Below are positions 1 to 10,000 of a stretch of 64,000 bases of DNA, one piece after another. Within the stretch, counting starts at the first letter, position 1. Each line of letters opens with the position of its first letter. The notes below the pieces were generated by a model. The model ran no database searches. It was not told where the DNA came from and was given only the letters and a program-made list of their open reading frames with translations. The position numbers and the translations under genes were made by a program. The stretch is from Sphingopyxis sp. LC363. GTDB lineage: Bacteria; Pseudomonadota; Alphaproteobacteria; Sphingomonadales; Sphingomonadaceae. The DNA is taken from positions 186,001-250,000 of the forward strand of contig NZ_JNFC01000001.1 of NCBI RefSeq assembly GCF_000756385.1, written 5' to 3'.

Positions 1-156
1 AAGGACGGCTTCCGCGCGCAGCAGGTGACCGTCGGCCAGCGCAGCGCGGGCCGTGTCGAAATCCTCGCCGGGCTGAAGCCGGGCCAGATCGTCGCGACCA
101 AGAACGCATTCCTGCTCAAGGCCGAACTCGGCAAGGGCGCGGGCGAGGAGGAATAA
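1..156 (+). CDS. RND efflux periplasmic adaptor (CzcB-like), C-terminal end only
   Basis: The window opens inside a reading frame that ends with TAA at 154-156 and encodes about 51 residues. The visible end contains RVEILAGLKPGQIVATKNAFLLKAEL, read here in pieces: a VxILxGLKPGxxVAxxxAFLLKAEL pattern typical of the C-terminal membrane-proximal domain of CzcB/CusB-family adaptors. The protein would link the inner-membrane pump to an outer-membrane channel. The next gene starts 3 bases downstream and is the cognate pump, so the two are one operon. The upstream part is outside the window. Confidence 0.85.
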   Translation, partial: KDGFRAQQVTVGQRSAGRVEILAGLKPGQIVATKNAFLLKAELGKGAGEEE

Positions 157-159
157 ACC

Positions 160-3100
160 GTGATCGCGAAACTGATGGCGCTATCCGTCCGCGCGCGCTG
201 GGCGGTACTCTTTCTCTTCCTCGTGATCGCGGGACTCGGCGTATGGCAGCTCACCAAGCTGCCGATCGACGCGGTTCCCGACATCACCAACAAGCAGGTG
301 CAAATCAACACGATCGATCCGCGTCTCTCGCCGGTCGAAATCGAGAAGCTCGTAACCTATCCGATCGAAATCTCGCTCGCCGGCATTCCGGGGCTCGAGA
401 CGACACGCTCGATCTCGCGCAACGGCTTCAGCCAGGTGACGGCAATCTTCACCGATGAAACCGACCTCTATTTCGCGCGCCAGCAGGTGGGCGAACGGCT
501 TCTCCAGGCGGGCGAGAATCTTCCCGACGGGGCCCAGCCGCAGATCGGTCCCGTCACGACGGGTCTCGGCGAGGTCGTCATGTACACCGTCGGCTACAAA
601 AATCCCGACGGGAAGGGCGCCAAGAAGGTCGCGGGCCAACCAGGTTGGCAACCCGACGGCAGCTATCTGACCCCCGAGGGCGATATCCTCACCGACGAGA
701 TCGCCAAATCGGGCTATCTTCGCACGGTCCAGGACTGGATCGTCAGCCCGCAATTGAAGTCGGTCGGCGGCGTCGCCGGCGTCGACTCGATCGGCGGCTA
801 TGCCAAGACCTTCGTGGTCGAACCCGATCCGACCCGCCTCACCAGCTACGGCATTTCCTATAGCGAACTGGGCGAAGCCCTTGAACGCGCCAACCTCGCG
901 GTCGGTGCCAACTACTATAACCGGGCAGGCGAGGCCTATCTCGTGCGCGTCGATGCACGCGTCCGCTCGGTCGACGAAATCCGCAACGCCGTCGTCGCGA
1001 CGCGCGGCGGCGTGCCCGTGACGGTTGGACAGCTCGCCAATGTGAAGATCGGCGGCGACCTCAGAACCGGTGCGGGCAGCATGAACGGCAAGGAGGCGGT
1101 CATCGGGACCGTGCTCATGCTGATCGGGCAGAATAGCCGCACTGTTGCGGAGGATGTTTCGGCGAAGATCGCGCAGGTGTCGAAGACCCTGCCGCCCGGC
1201 GTCGAAGTGAAGGTGGTACTCGACCGCGCCAAGCTCGTGAACGCAACCGTCGGCACGGTTGAAAAGAACCTCACCGAAGGCGCGCTGCTCGTAGCGGCCG
1301 CGCTCTTCTTCCTGCTCGGCAACTGGCGCGCCGCGATCATCGCGGTGCTCGTCATTCCCTTCTCCTTCCTGATGATGGCGATGGGCATGAACGCCTTCCG
1401 GGTCCCCGGTAACCTGATGAGCCTCGGCGCGCTCGACTTCGGTCTGATCGTCGACGGGGCGGTGATCATCATCGAAAACTGCCTCGCCAGACTGGCGCAC
1501 CGGCAGGAGCATGAAGGGAGATTGCTCAACCTTCGCGAACGTCTCGAGGAGACGATGCGCGCGAGCCAGGAGATGATCAAACCGACCGTCTTCGGCCAGG
1601 CGATCATCCTACTGGCCTTCGCGCCGTTGCTGATGTTTACGGGCGTCGAGGGGAAGACCTTCTCGCCGATGGCCATCACCATCATGCTCGCGCTCGTTGC
1701 GGCCTTCATTCTCGCGATCACCCTGGTTCCGGCGCTTGTCGCGCTGATGATTCGCGGCAAGGTTGCCGAGAAGGAAGTCTGGGCGATCCGCAAGTCGAAG
1801 GAGCGCTACCTGCCCTTGCTCGACAAGGCGCTCGCCAAGCCGTGGGCTTTCATCGCCGGCGGCTTTGCCTTCTTCGTCCTTGCGATCCCGGCGTTCGGAC
1901 TGCTCGGCTCGGAATTCATTCCGCAGCTCGACGAGAAGAATATGGCGCTTGCCTCGACGCGCGTGCCTTCGGTGAGCCTCGAACAGTCTCTGGTCATGCA
2001 GCGCAACGTCGAGACGGCGATCTCGAGCCTGCCCGAAGTCGAGCTGATGTTTTCGAAGACGGGTACGGCCGAGGTGGCGACCGACCCGATGCCGCCGAAC
2101 ATCTCCGACGGTTTCGTGATCCTGAAACCCCAGGATCAGTGGCCGGCAGGTGTCGATTCGAAGGCCGATGTCGTCGAGCGTATCGAGAAAGCCGCTGGCG
2201 GCCAGCTCGGCCAGCTTTATGAAGTCAGCCAGCCGATCCAGCTTCGTTTCAACGAACTGATCGCGGGCGTTCGCGGCGACGTGGCCATCAAGCTCTACGG
2301 GGACGACCTCGACAAGATGTCGCTCGCGGCGAACGAGATGGTGCGCGTGCTCCAGGGCATACCGGGTGCGGGCAGCGTCAAGGCCGACCAAGTGGGCGGC
2401 GCTCCGACGCTCGACGTGAAGCTCGATCGCAATGCGATCGCGCGCTACGGTCTCTCGGTACAGGAGGTTGCCGATACGGTGTCGGCGGCGCTCGGCGGGC
2501 GGGAATCCGGCCTGCTCTATGAGGGCGACAGGCGCTTCGACATCACGGTTCGCGTCCCCGACGCGACCCGGGTCAATCTCGACGACATCCGCGCGCTGCC
2601 CGTGTTGCTGCCCTCCGAGGGCGGCAATCGCGGACAGATACCGCTCGCCCAGGTGGCGCAGATCCGGCTGACCGAAGGGCTCAACCAGATCAGCCGCGAA
2701 AATGGCAAGCGGCGCGTCGTCGTGCAGGTGAACCTCGAAGGCCGCGATGCGGGATCCTTCGTGGCCGAAGCGCAGGCGAAGATCGCCAATGTGAAGCTTC
2801 CGGCGGGCTATTACCTCGAATGGGGCGGGCAGTTCGAAAGTCTGCAGGCCGCATCGCAGCGGCTCTCGATCGTGGTGCCGCTCTGCTTCGCGGGCATCTT
2901 CATCCTGCTTTACATGGCGCTCGGCACGTTCGGGCGCGCGACCGCCGTGTTCCTCGCCGTGCCGCTTGGGCTCGCGGGCGGGGTGTTCACTCTCGCGCTT
3001 ACGGGCATCAACTTCTCGGTGTCGGCGGCGGTGGGCTTCATCTGCCTTGCCGGCGTCGCGGTGCTCAACGGTCTCGTCGTCATGACGGCGATCCGCGAAC

Positions 3101-3402
3101 GGCTCGAGAATGATGTCCCGCTCACGGAGGCAATCCGCGAGGGCATGACCGAGAAGATGCGTGCGGTGATCATGACCGGCTTCGTGCCCGCGATCGGCTT
3201 CGTGCCGATGGCGATCGCGACCGGCACGGGTGCCGAGGTGCAGAAGCCTCTCGCGACGACCGTCATCGGCGGTCTCATCGCGGCGACCATCCTGACGCTG
3301 CTCGTTCTCCCCGCGATCGCAAAAGTCGTCCTCGGGGCGAACTGGCAGCCGAAGTTCCTCAAGCGAAAAGCGGAGTCGGCGGTCCAGCCGGTCACGGAAT
3401 AG
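160..3402 (+). CDS. czcA: CzcA-family heavy-metal RND efflux pump (divalent metals)
   Basis: A 1080-residue inner-membrane proton/metal antiporter of the HME-RND family. It has the expected architecture: N-terminal TM helix (about residues 13-32), a large periplasmic loop, a TM bundle from about 370, a second loop and a C-terminal TM bundle from about 900. The TM4 motif DFGLIVDGAVIIIEN places acidic residues at D426, D432 and E439, the pattern of the Zn/Co/Cd/Ni-exporting CzcA branch; the Cu/Ag pump further along lacks DFG here. Start is GTG, 3 bases after the adaptor stop, so translation is coupled. DUF190 follows 12 bases downstream. Substrate among divalent metals is inferred from the motif, not proven. 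Confidence 0.93.
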   Translation: MIAKLMALSVRARWAVLFLFLVIAGLGVWQLTKLPIDAVPDITNKQVQINTIDPRLSPVEIEKLVTYPIEISLAGIPGLETTRSISRNGFSQVTAIFTDETDLYFARQQVGERLLQAGENLPDGAQPQIGPVTTGLGEVVMYTVGYKNPDGKGAKKVAGQPGWQPDGSYLTPEGDILTDEIAKSGYLRTVQDWIVSPQLKSVGGVAGVDSIGGYAKTFVVEPDPTRLTSYGISYSELGEALERANLAVGANYYNRAGEAYLVRVDARVRSVDEIRNAVVATRGGVPVTVGQLANVKIGGDLRTGAGSMNGKEAVIGTVLMLIGQNSRTVAEDVSAKIAQVSKTLPPGVEVKVVLDRAKLVNATVGTVEKNLTEGALLVAAALFFLLGNWRAAIIAVLVIPFSFLMMAMGMNAFRVPGNLMSLGALDFGLIVDGAVIIIENCLARLAHRQEHEGRLLNLRERLEETMRASQEMIKPTVFGQAIILLAFAPLLMFTGVEGKTFSPMAITIMLALVAAFILAITLVPALVALMIRGKVAEKEVWAIRKSKERYLPLLDKALAKPWAFIAGGFAFFVLAIPAFGLLGSEFIPQLDEKNMALASTRVPSVSLEQSLVMQRNVETAISSLPEVELMFSKTGTAEVATDPMPPNISDGFVILKPQDQWPAGVDSKADVVERIEKAAGGQLGQLYEVSQPIQLRFNELIAGVRGDVAIKLYGDDLDKMSLAANEMVRVLQGIPGAGSVKADQVGGAPTLDVKLDRNAIARYGLSVQEVADTVSAALGGRESGLLYEGDRRFDITVRVPDATRVNLDDIRALPVLLPSEGGNRGQIPLAQVAQIRLTEGLNQISRENGKRRVVVQVNLEGRDAGSFVAEAQAKIANVKLPAGYYLEWGGQFESLQAASQRLSIVVPLCFAGIFILLYMALGTFGRATAVFLAVPLGLAGGVFTLALTGINFSVSAAVGFICLAGVAVLNGLVVMTAIRERLENDVPLTEAIREGMTEKMRAVIMTGFVPAIGFVPMAIATGTGAEVQKPLATTVIGGLIAATILTLLVLPAIAKVVLGANWQPKFLKRKAESAVQPVTE

Positions 3403-3414
3403 GGAGAGACTGTC

Positions 3415-3759
3415 ATGACAAAAGCATCCAAGCTCTTGCGCATCTACACCGATGAATCCGCCTTCTTCGGTGATCAGCGGGTCTTCGAGTTCATTTCCGA
3501 ACTCGCTCGCCAGCAAAAGCTGGCAGGCGTTACGGTGCTCGAAGCGGTTCTCGGTTTCGGTCGCTCGGCGCATCTCCACCGCAAGCATGCGCTGGAGAAT
3601 GACCGGGCGGTCGTGATCGAGATCATCGACGAGGAGCAGCGGCTCCGCGACTTTGCGGCGCAGCTGACCGAAATACCGGACATCGGGCTCATCACGCTCG
3701 AAGCGGTCGAAATCCTCGGCGGGAAATCCGCCGCGGAGCCCCCCGATGTTCAGAGCTGA
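3415..3759 (+). CDS. DUF190 family protein, PII-like
   Basis: A 114-residue cytosolic protein beginning MTKASKLLRIYTDE, with LHRKHALENDRAVVIEIID in the middle; these are hallmarks of DUF190, a PII-like ferredoxin-fold family. Length is normal for the family. DUF190 genes often sit beside Czc-type RND pumps and CrcB channels; a regulatory role like that of PII proteins is inferred from fold and is not established. It is preceded by GGGAGAG and sits 12 bases after czcA, so it is probably co-transcribed with the pump. Confidence 0.85.
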   Translation: MTKASKLLRIYTDESAFFGDQRVFEFISELARQQKLAGVTVLEAVLGFGRSAHLHRKHALENDRAVVIEIIDEEQRLRDFAAQLTEIPDIGLITLEAVEILGGKSAAEPPDVQS

Positions 3760-3811
3760 CCGGCATCTTGCCGGTCTACACCGCGGCGCAGGTCCCCGGC
3801 CTGCGTCGCGG
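3758..3811 (+). terminator. Two adjacent hairpins after the czc-DUF190 operon
   Basis: An 8-bp stem (GACCGGCA/TGCCGGTC, 3758-3776) is followed by a 12-bp stem (CCGCGGCGCAGG/CCTGCGTCGCGG, 3781-3811, one G.U pair). There is no T-run after either, so they could be an attenuator or processing barrier rather than a simple intrinsic terminator. The next gene starts at 3841 on the same strand. Confidence 0.5.
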
Positions 3812-3840
3812 ACCAGCTCGTGCGAGCGAGGAGGTCTCCG

Positions 3841-4311
3841 ATGTTCTCGGTAGGCACCTCGCTCCGCTTGCCGGTCCCGATCGGGCGGGTCTGGCGACTG
3901 CTCGTCGATATCGAGCGGTACGACGACTGGCATCCGACGCTCCGTTTCACCGATCGTCCGGGAGATGATGAGCGCGTAGGCTATGTCTATTCTCCGCGCG
4001 GGAAGCGGGGTCCGGAATTTGCATCCGAGGGGCGGATAACCGGCCTCGACTGGCTGACGGGCTTCTCCTGGCGGACAGGCACGCGCGGGCTGCTCGTCAT
4101 CGAGGAGAGCTACCGGCTCGAAAAGCTCGGCCAAGGGGTGGAGGTTACCCATCGCCTGGAATGCGCGGGTCTCTTCTCATGGCTCGGCTATCCCATTCTG
4201 CGGCGGGTTTGCAGCGTTTTTCTCAAGCGCTCGAACATGGCGCTCGAACAGCAACTCCGTCGCACGACAGTTCAGTCCCGCTACGCGCGGCCAAGCGGGC
4301 GCCGCGCATGA
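3841..4311 (+). CDS. SRPBCC-fold protein
   Basis: About 156 residues with the START/polyketide-cyclase (SRPBCC) pattern: an N-terminal strand MFSVGTSLRLPVPIGRVW, then a WHP loop (residues 36-38), strands around 55-110 and a long C-terminal helix. The fold forms a hydrophobic ligand pocket; the ligand is unknown. The ATG at 3841 is preferred over an in-frame GTG at 3820 because GAGGAGG lies 7 bases upstream of it. A second SRPBCC protein is encoded at 10280, also inside this metal-efflux cluster, which suggests a shared but unknown accessory role in efflux or envelope lipid handling. Confidence 0.75.
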   Translation: MFSVGTSLRLPVPIGRVWRLLVDIERYDDWHPTLRFTDRPGDDERVGYVYSPRGKRGPEFASEGRITGLDWLTGFSWRTGTRGLLVIEESYRLEKLGQGVEVTHRLECAGLFSWLGYPILRRVCSVFLKRSNMALEQQLRRTTVQSRYARPSGRRA

Positions 4312-4390
4312 TCTTGAATTCGAAACCTGGCCGTCGGAGGCCCCTCTCAATCGCCCCCCTCACCACGGGCAGGGATTTCCGGCTGTCAGG

Positions 4391-4435
4391 GAGGTGCGGG
4401 AGCCGGGTCGCATCCCGCAATGGCTCCCGCACCTC
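4391..4435 (+). terminator. Strong hairpin between SRPBCC gene and P1B-4 ATPase
   Basis: Perfect 14-bp inverted repeat, GAGGTGCGGGAGCC and GGCTCCCGCACCTC, with a 17-base loop. No T-run follows. It lies in the 190-base gap before the ATPase and may terminate the czc transcript or lie in the ATPase leader. Nothing else recognisable is in the gap. Confidence 0.5.
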
Positions 4436-4501
4436 ATCCTGCCGCGCGTTTAACATGCGCCCGGATCGCATTGCCGACCGCCAACAGAAAAGGATGGCAT
4501 C

Positions 4502-7042
4502 ATGAGTGACCAGTTGCGGCTCGATATTCCGCTTCTCCTCCCCGAAGTCGCCGATACCGCCGACCGCTGCGTCGCGCGCCTGACGAGCGAACTCGAAGGA
4601 CGCGAAGGCGTCGACAAGGTCCATGTTGTCCGCTCAAGCGACGGTTCGCCGCCACAGCTCTGCATCCATTACCGTCCGGATATTCTCCCGCTCGAACGCG
4701 TGCGGCAGCTCGCGCGCAGCGCCGGTGCCGAGCTCACCGGCCAGTATCAGCATCTCTTCTGGGATGACCTCGAAGGCGTCGGCCACGCCCGTCGCGCGCG
4801 GACGATCGGACTGAAGCTTCGCGAAATGCCGGGCGTGATCGAGGCCGAAGTCGGCGCCGCCGGTACGCTGCGCGCCGAGTTCCAGCGCTCGGAGACCTCC
4901 ATCGAAATGATCAGAAAGACACTCTCGGATATGGGCGTCACTCAGAAATCGACTGCCGTCGCCGCGGCTGCCCCGGCACAAGCCGCCCACCAACATGGCG
5001 ATGATGGCCATGACCATGGTCCGGATCACGCGCATGGGCCAGATCACAAACATGGCCATACGGGCGAGGATAGCCACGACCATGGCCATGATCATGGCGG
5101 CATCTTCGGCGAGCGGACCGAGCTGATCTTCGCGCTGCTGTGCGGTCTCGTCCTCGGCATCGGCTTTGCGATCGAGAAGCTCGCCGCGGCGCCGGAGTGG
5201 GTGCCGCTCGCATTCTATATTGCCGCTTATGGCTTCGGTGGCTGGTTCACTGTCCGCGAGGCCATCGAGAATCTGAAGCTCAAGCGCTTCGAGATCGACA
5301 CGCTGATGCTCGTCGCCGCGGCCGGCGCTGCCGCGCTTGGTGCGTGGGCCGAAGGCGCGCTGCTCCTCTTCCTCTTCAGCCTCGGCCATGCGCTCGAACA
5401 TTATGCCATGGGCCGCGCCAAGCGCGCAATCGAGGCGCTTGCGGAGCTGGCGCCGCAGACCGCGACGGTGAAGGATGCCGACGGGACGGCTCGCGAAGTC
5501 CCGGTCGAGCAGCTGGCGATTGGCGACACCGTCATCGTCAAGCCCAACGAGCGTCTTGCCGCCGACGGCTTCGTCGTCGTTGGCCGCACGGCGATAGATC
5601 AGGCTCCGGTGACCGGCGAGAGCGTCCCCGTCGACAAGGAACCGGTGGCCGATCGTGCGCAGGCCGCGGCAAAGCCCGATGCACTCGACGCAAAATATCG
5701 CGTCTTCGCGGGCACCATCAACGGCTATGGCGCGATCGAGATCGCGGTAACCCGTCTTGCGGCCGATACCACGCTCGCTAAGGTCGTGAAGATGGTGAGC
5801 GAGGCGGAAACGCAGAAATCGCCGACCCAGCGCTTCACCGACAAGTTCGAGCGCATCTTCGTGCCGAGCGTGCTCGCGCTTGTGTTCGTCCTGCTCTTCG
5901 CCTGGGTCGTTGTCGACGAGCCGTTCCGCGACAGCTTCTATCGCGCCATGGCGGTCCTTGTCGCGGCAAGCCCGTGCGCGCTCGCGATCGCGACGCCGAG
6001 TGCCGTCCTGTCGGGCGTTGCGCGTGCGGCGCGCGGCGGCGTGCTGGTCAAAGGCGGTGGCCCGCTCGAAAATCTCGGCTCGCTGACCGCGCTGGCGTTC
6101 GACAAGACGGGAACGCTCACCGAAGGAAAGCCGCGCATCACCGACGTCCTGCCGGCCAGCGGCGTGCCGAAGGAGGAACTGCTGCGGATCGCGGTGGCGG
6201 TCGAGCGGCTGAGCGATCATCCGCTTGCCGCTGCCATCGCGCGCGATGGCGAGGCCATGCTGACGTCGACGCGCGTACCGGTGGCGGACGACCTTAACAG
6301 CCTGACGGGTCGCGGCGTCACGGCAAAGGTCGAGGGCGAAACCGTCCTGATCGGCAAGGCCGAAATGTTCGGTGCCGACGGCATCGCGCCGATCGGCGGC
6401 GAAGTGGCGGCTGCGATCGCCGGCCTCCGCGAGCAGGGCCGCACGACGATGGTCGTTCGTATGGGCGACCGCGATCTTGGCGCGATCGGTCTGATGGACA
6501 CGCCGCGCGAAGCGGCGCGCACCGCGATCGCCAAACTGCGCGAGCTCGGCATCGGCCGGATGATCATGATTTCGGGCGATCACCAGAAGGTCGCGGAATC
6601 GATTGCCGCCGAGGTCGGGATCGACGAGGCCTGGGGCGACCTGATGCCCGATCAGAAGGTCGACGCCATTCGCGACCTCAAGGCGCAGCAGCCGGTCGCC
6701 ATGGTCGGTGACGGCGTCAATGACGCACCGGCGATGGCGAGCGCCACCGTCGGGATCGCGATGGGCGCCGCGGGGTCCGATGTTGCCCTCGAAACCGCCG
6801 ACGTCGCGCTGATGGCCGATGACCTCGCTCATCTGCCGTTCGCGATCGGACTTAGCCGCCAGACGCGCCGCATCATCCGCCAGAATCTGGTGGTCAGCCT
6901 CGGCGTCGTCGTGGTCCTCGTGCCGGCGACGATCTTCGGACTCGGAATCGGTGCGGCGGTCGCGGCGCACGAAGGCTCGACCCTCGTCGTCGTCGCCAAC
7001 GCGCTTCGCCTGCTCGCCTATCGCGATCGCAGCATGGGCTGA
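4502..7042 (+). CDS. Heavy-metal P-type ATPase, P1B-4 subgroup
   Basis: An 846-residue metal exporter. The N-terminus (about 1-160) resembles degenerate metal-binding domains without a CxxC, followed by a His/Asp-rich stretch at about 160-206. Core motifs are visible: TGES in the actuator domain, SPC at 490-492 in the ion-path helix, the phosphorylation motif DKTGT at 534-538, HP (SDHPLA), GDGVNDAP, and HEGST at about 823. SPC together with HEG(S/G)T is the signature of P1B-4 pumps, which are associated with Co, Zn, Fe, Cd or Ni rather than with Cu(I). It stands between two RND genes on the same strand. Start ATG is preceded by AAAAGGA. The substrate is inferred. Confidence 0.92.
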   Translation: MSDQLRLDIPLLLPEVADTADRCVARLTSELEGREGVDKVHVVRSSDGSPPQLCIHYRPDILPLERVRQLARSAGAELTGQYQHLFWDDLEGVGHARRARTIGLKLREMPGVIEAEVGAAGTLRAEFQRSETSIEMIRKTLSDMGVTQKSTAVAAAAPAQAAHQHGDDGHDHGPDHAHGPDHKHGHTGEDSHDHGHDHGGIFGERTELIFALLCGLVLGIGFAIEKLAAAPEWVPLAFYIAAYGFGGWFTVREAIENLKLKRFEIDTLMLVAAAGAAALGAWAEGALLLFLFSLGHALEHYAMGRAKRAIEALAELAPQTATVKDADGTAREVPVEQLAIGDTVIVKPNERLAADGFVVVGRTAIDQAPVTGESVPVDKEPVADRAQAAAKPDALDAKYRVFAGTINGYGAIEIAVTRLAADTTLAKVVKMVSEAETQKSPTQRFTDKFERIFVPSVLALVFVLLFAWVVVDEPFRDSFYRAMAVLVAASPCALAIATPSAVLSGVARAARGGVLVKGGGPLENLGSLTALAFDKTGTLTEGKPRITDVLPASGVPKEELLRIAVAVERLSDHPLAAAIARDGEAMLTSTRVPVADDLNSLTGRGVTAKVEGETVLIGKAEMFGADGIAPIGGEVAAAIAGLREQGRTTMVVRMGDRDLGAIGLMDTPREAARTAIAKLRELGIGRMIMISGDHQKVAESIAAEVGIDEAWGDLMPDQKVDAIRDLKAQQPVAMVGDGVNDAPAMASATVGIAMGAAGSDVALETADVALMADDLAHLPFAIGLSRQTRRIIRQNLVVSLGVVVVLVPATIFGLGIGAAVAAHEGSTLVVVANALRLLAYRDRSMG

Positions 7043-7086
7043 GGGCGCACAGTCGCGGTGGGATCGAACCGGAAGGGGGAGAGAGG

Positions 7087-10000
7087 ATGAACTTCAAGAA
7101 TATCTCGGCCTGGTCCATCCGGAACCCGATCCCGCCGCTCGTCATGTTCTTCGGTCTGACGGTGGCGGGCATCGTCTCCTTCCTCATGATGGGGGTCCAG
7201 AGCGATCCCGACATCGATTTTCCGGGCGCCATCGTCATCATCGCCCAGCCGGGCGCCGCGCCCACCGAACTCGAAACGCAGGTCACGCAGCGTGTCGAGG
7301 CGGCGGTGCGGACGATCGAGGGGATCGACGAGCTCAATTCGACGGTTACCGAAGGCCAGTCGCAGACCTTCGTCCAGTTCGCGATCGGCACGCCGATCGA
7401 CCGGGCGGTGACTGACATTCGCGACAAGATCACCCAGATCCGCAGCAACCTGCCGAACGGCATCCTCGAACCGCAGGTTATCCGCCTCTCTACCTCGGGC
7501 AACACGCTTGCCTATTGGTCGGCTTCGGCCACCGATATGACGCTCGAGGAATTGAGCTGGTATGTCGACAATGTCGTCGCGAAGCGGCTGATCGCGGTCC
7601 CCGGCATGGGCGACGCCTATCGCCGGGGCGGCGTCAGCCGCGAAATCCGCGTCATCCTCAACCCCGAACGCATGCGCGCCTACGGCCTTACCGCCGCCGC
7701 GGTGAACACCCAGCTCGTCCAGCTCAATGTCAATGCGGCCGGCGGCCGGATGGAGGTCGCGGGCTCCGAGCAGGCGGTGCGTATCCTCGGGAACGCGAGC
7801 AGCGCCAACGCGCTCGGCGAGACGCTAATCTCGGTCGGGACGAACCGGACCGTGCGCCTCGCCGATATCGCCGAGGTCAAGGATCTCTACGCCGAGCAGC
7901 GCTCGGTCTCGAAGCAGGACGGGCGGCAGGTGCTGACCTTCGGCTTCGAGCGCGCCAAGGGCGCCTCGGATGTGACCGTCTATGACGCTGCGGTCGAGGA
8001 GCTGCGAAAACTCGAGAAGGAAAACCCCAAGGTCAAATTCACCGAGCTGTTCAGCGATATCGAATATACCAAAGGCCAATATCATTCGGCGATCAATGCG
8101 ATGGTCGAGGGCGCGATCCTCGCGGTCGTCGTCGTCTTCCTTTTCTTGCGCGACTGGCGGGCGACGTTGATCTCGGCGCTCGCCATCCCGCTGTCGGCGG
8201 TCCCGACCTTCCTGTTCATGGACCTCATGGGCTTCTCGCTCAACATGATGACCTTGCTCGCGCTCAGCCTCGTTGCCGGCGTGCTGGTCGACGATGCGAT
8301 CGTCGAGATCGAGAATATCGTGCGCCACATGCGGATGGGCAAATCGGCCTATCAGGCCTCGATCGATGCGGCCGACGAGATCGGCCTCGCGGTGCTCGCG
8401 ACAACCATGACGATCGTCGCGGTGTTCCTGCCGGTCGGGCTGATGCCGGGCGTCGCCGGGCAATATTTCAAGAATTTCGGACTGACGGTCGTGGCCGCGG
8501 TGCTGATGAGCCTCGCGGTCGCGCGCATGATCACACCCATGCTCGCCGCCTATTTTCTCTCTGCGCAGGGTCCGCAAAAGCATGGCGAGGGCCCGCTGAT
8601 CGACACCTATATGCGCATCTTGCGCTGGAGCCTCGACACCAGCGGGGCCGCTGCCGCGCGTGCGCGCGGCGGGCGCTGGAAATGGCTCGGTTACATCAAG
8701 GACCATCGCGTCTGGGTGGTCGGCATCGGTGTGCTGGCGCTCTTTGCGACCATTTTCAGCTTCTCGCTGCTCCCGATGACCTTCCAGCCGTCGATCGATT
8801 CCGACACGAGCCGCGTGGCCATCCAGCTCGCCCCGGGCGCAACGCTCGAACAGACCGAGGCAGTGGCCGACGAGGTGACCGATCTCATGAAGCGCGACCC
8901 GCTCGTCGAATCCGCCCTGTCGCGGATCGATGTCGGCACGGCGACGGTCTATCTGAAATTGCGCAAGGACCGCGAGCTGACCTCGACCGAGTTCGAAAAG
9001 GACCGCGCGCCGCGGCTAGCGCAGGTTCCCGATGCCCGAATCAACTTCCAGTCGCAGCATGGCGGCGGCGGCGGCAGCAGCCGCGACATCTCGATCACGC
9101 TCGGCAGCGACGACCCGAAGAAGCTCGAAGATGTCGGCAACCGGCTGCTTGCCGAGATGGCCCGCGTGAAGGAAATCCGGTCGCCGCGTGTCGAGGGCAA
9201 TCTTCAGCGCCCCGAGATCGTCCTTCGCCCGCGCTTCGCGCTCGCGGCGCAGCTCGGCGTGACGACGCAGGCGCTCAGCCAGTCGATCCGCGTCGCGACA
9301 TTGGGCGAGATCGACCAGAATAGCGCGAAATTCTCGCTGTCCGACCGGCAAATCCCCGTTCGCGTCGCGCTTGCGGAAACCGCGCGCGAGCGGCTCGATA
9401 CGCTGCGCAATATGCCTGTTCCGACCCGGAACGGGGGAACGGTGCCGCTCTCGGTTGTGGCCGAGATCGGCTTCGGCGCCGGCCCGACCCAGATCAATCG
9501 GACCAACCAGGTGCGCCAGCTCACCATCGGGGCCGACCTGGCTCCGGGTCTCGTGACCGGTCAGGCGATGGACAAGGTCGAGGCGCTGCCGGCGCTCAAG
9601 GCGCTGCCCGCCGGGGTCACGCGGCTGGTACTCGGGAGCGCCAAGTGGCAGGCCGAGATGCTGCGCAACTTCGCGATCGCGGTCGTATCGGGGATTTTTC
9701 TCGTGCTCGCTGTGCTGATCCTACTCTATCGCAAGATCATCCCGCCCTTCGTCAACATGGGCTCGCTTCTGCTCGCCCCGCTCGGCGGGGCGGTCGCGTT
9801 GCTGCTGACGGGCTATCCGCTCTCGCTTCCCGTGTTCATCGGCGTGCTGATGCTGCTCGGTATCGTCGGCAAGAACAGCATCCTTCTCGTCGACTTCGCG
9901 ATCGAGGAAATGGCGTCGGGGGTGCCGCGCGACGAGGCGATTGTCGACGCCGGACACAAGCGCGCGCAGCCGATCCTGATGACCACGGTCGCGATGGTCG

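Noticed and set aside
1609..4152. An 847-codon open frame on the minus strand
   Set aside because: It lies antisense to czcA, DUF190 and SRPBCC genes and reads as Arg/Asp/His-rich low-complexity protein, the usual shadow of high-GC coding DNA.
4634..6970. A 778-codon open frame on the minus strand
   Set aside because: Antisense shadow of the P1B-4 ATPase with no domain pattern.
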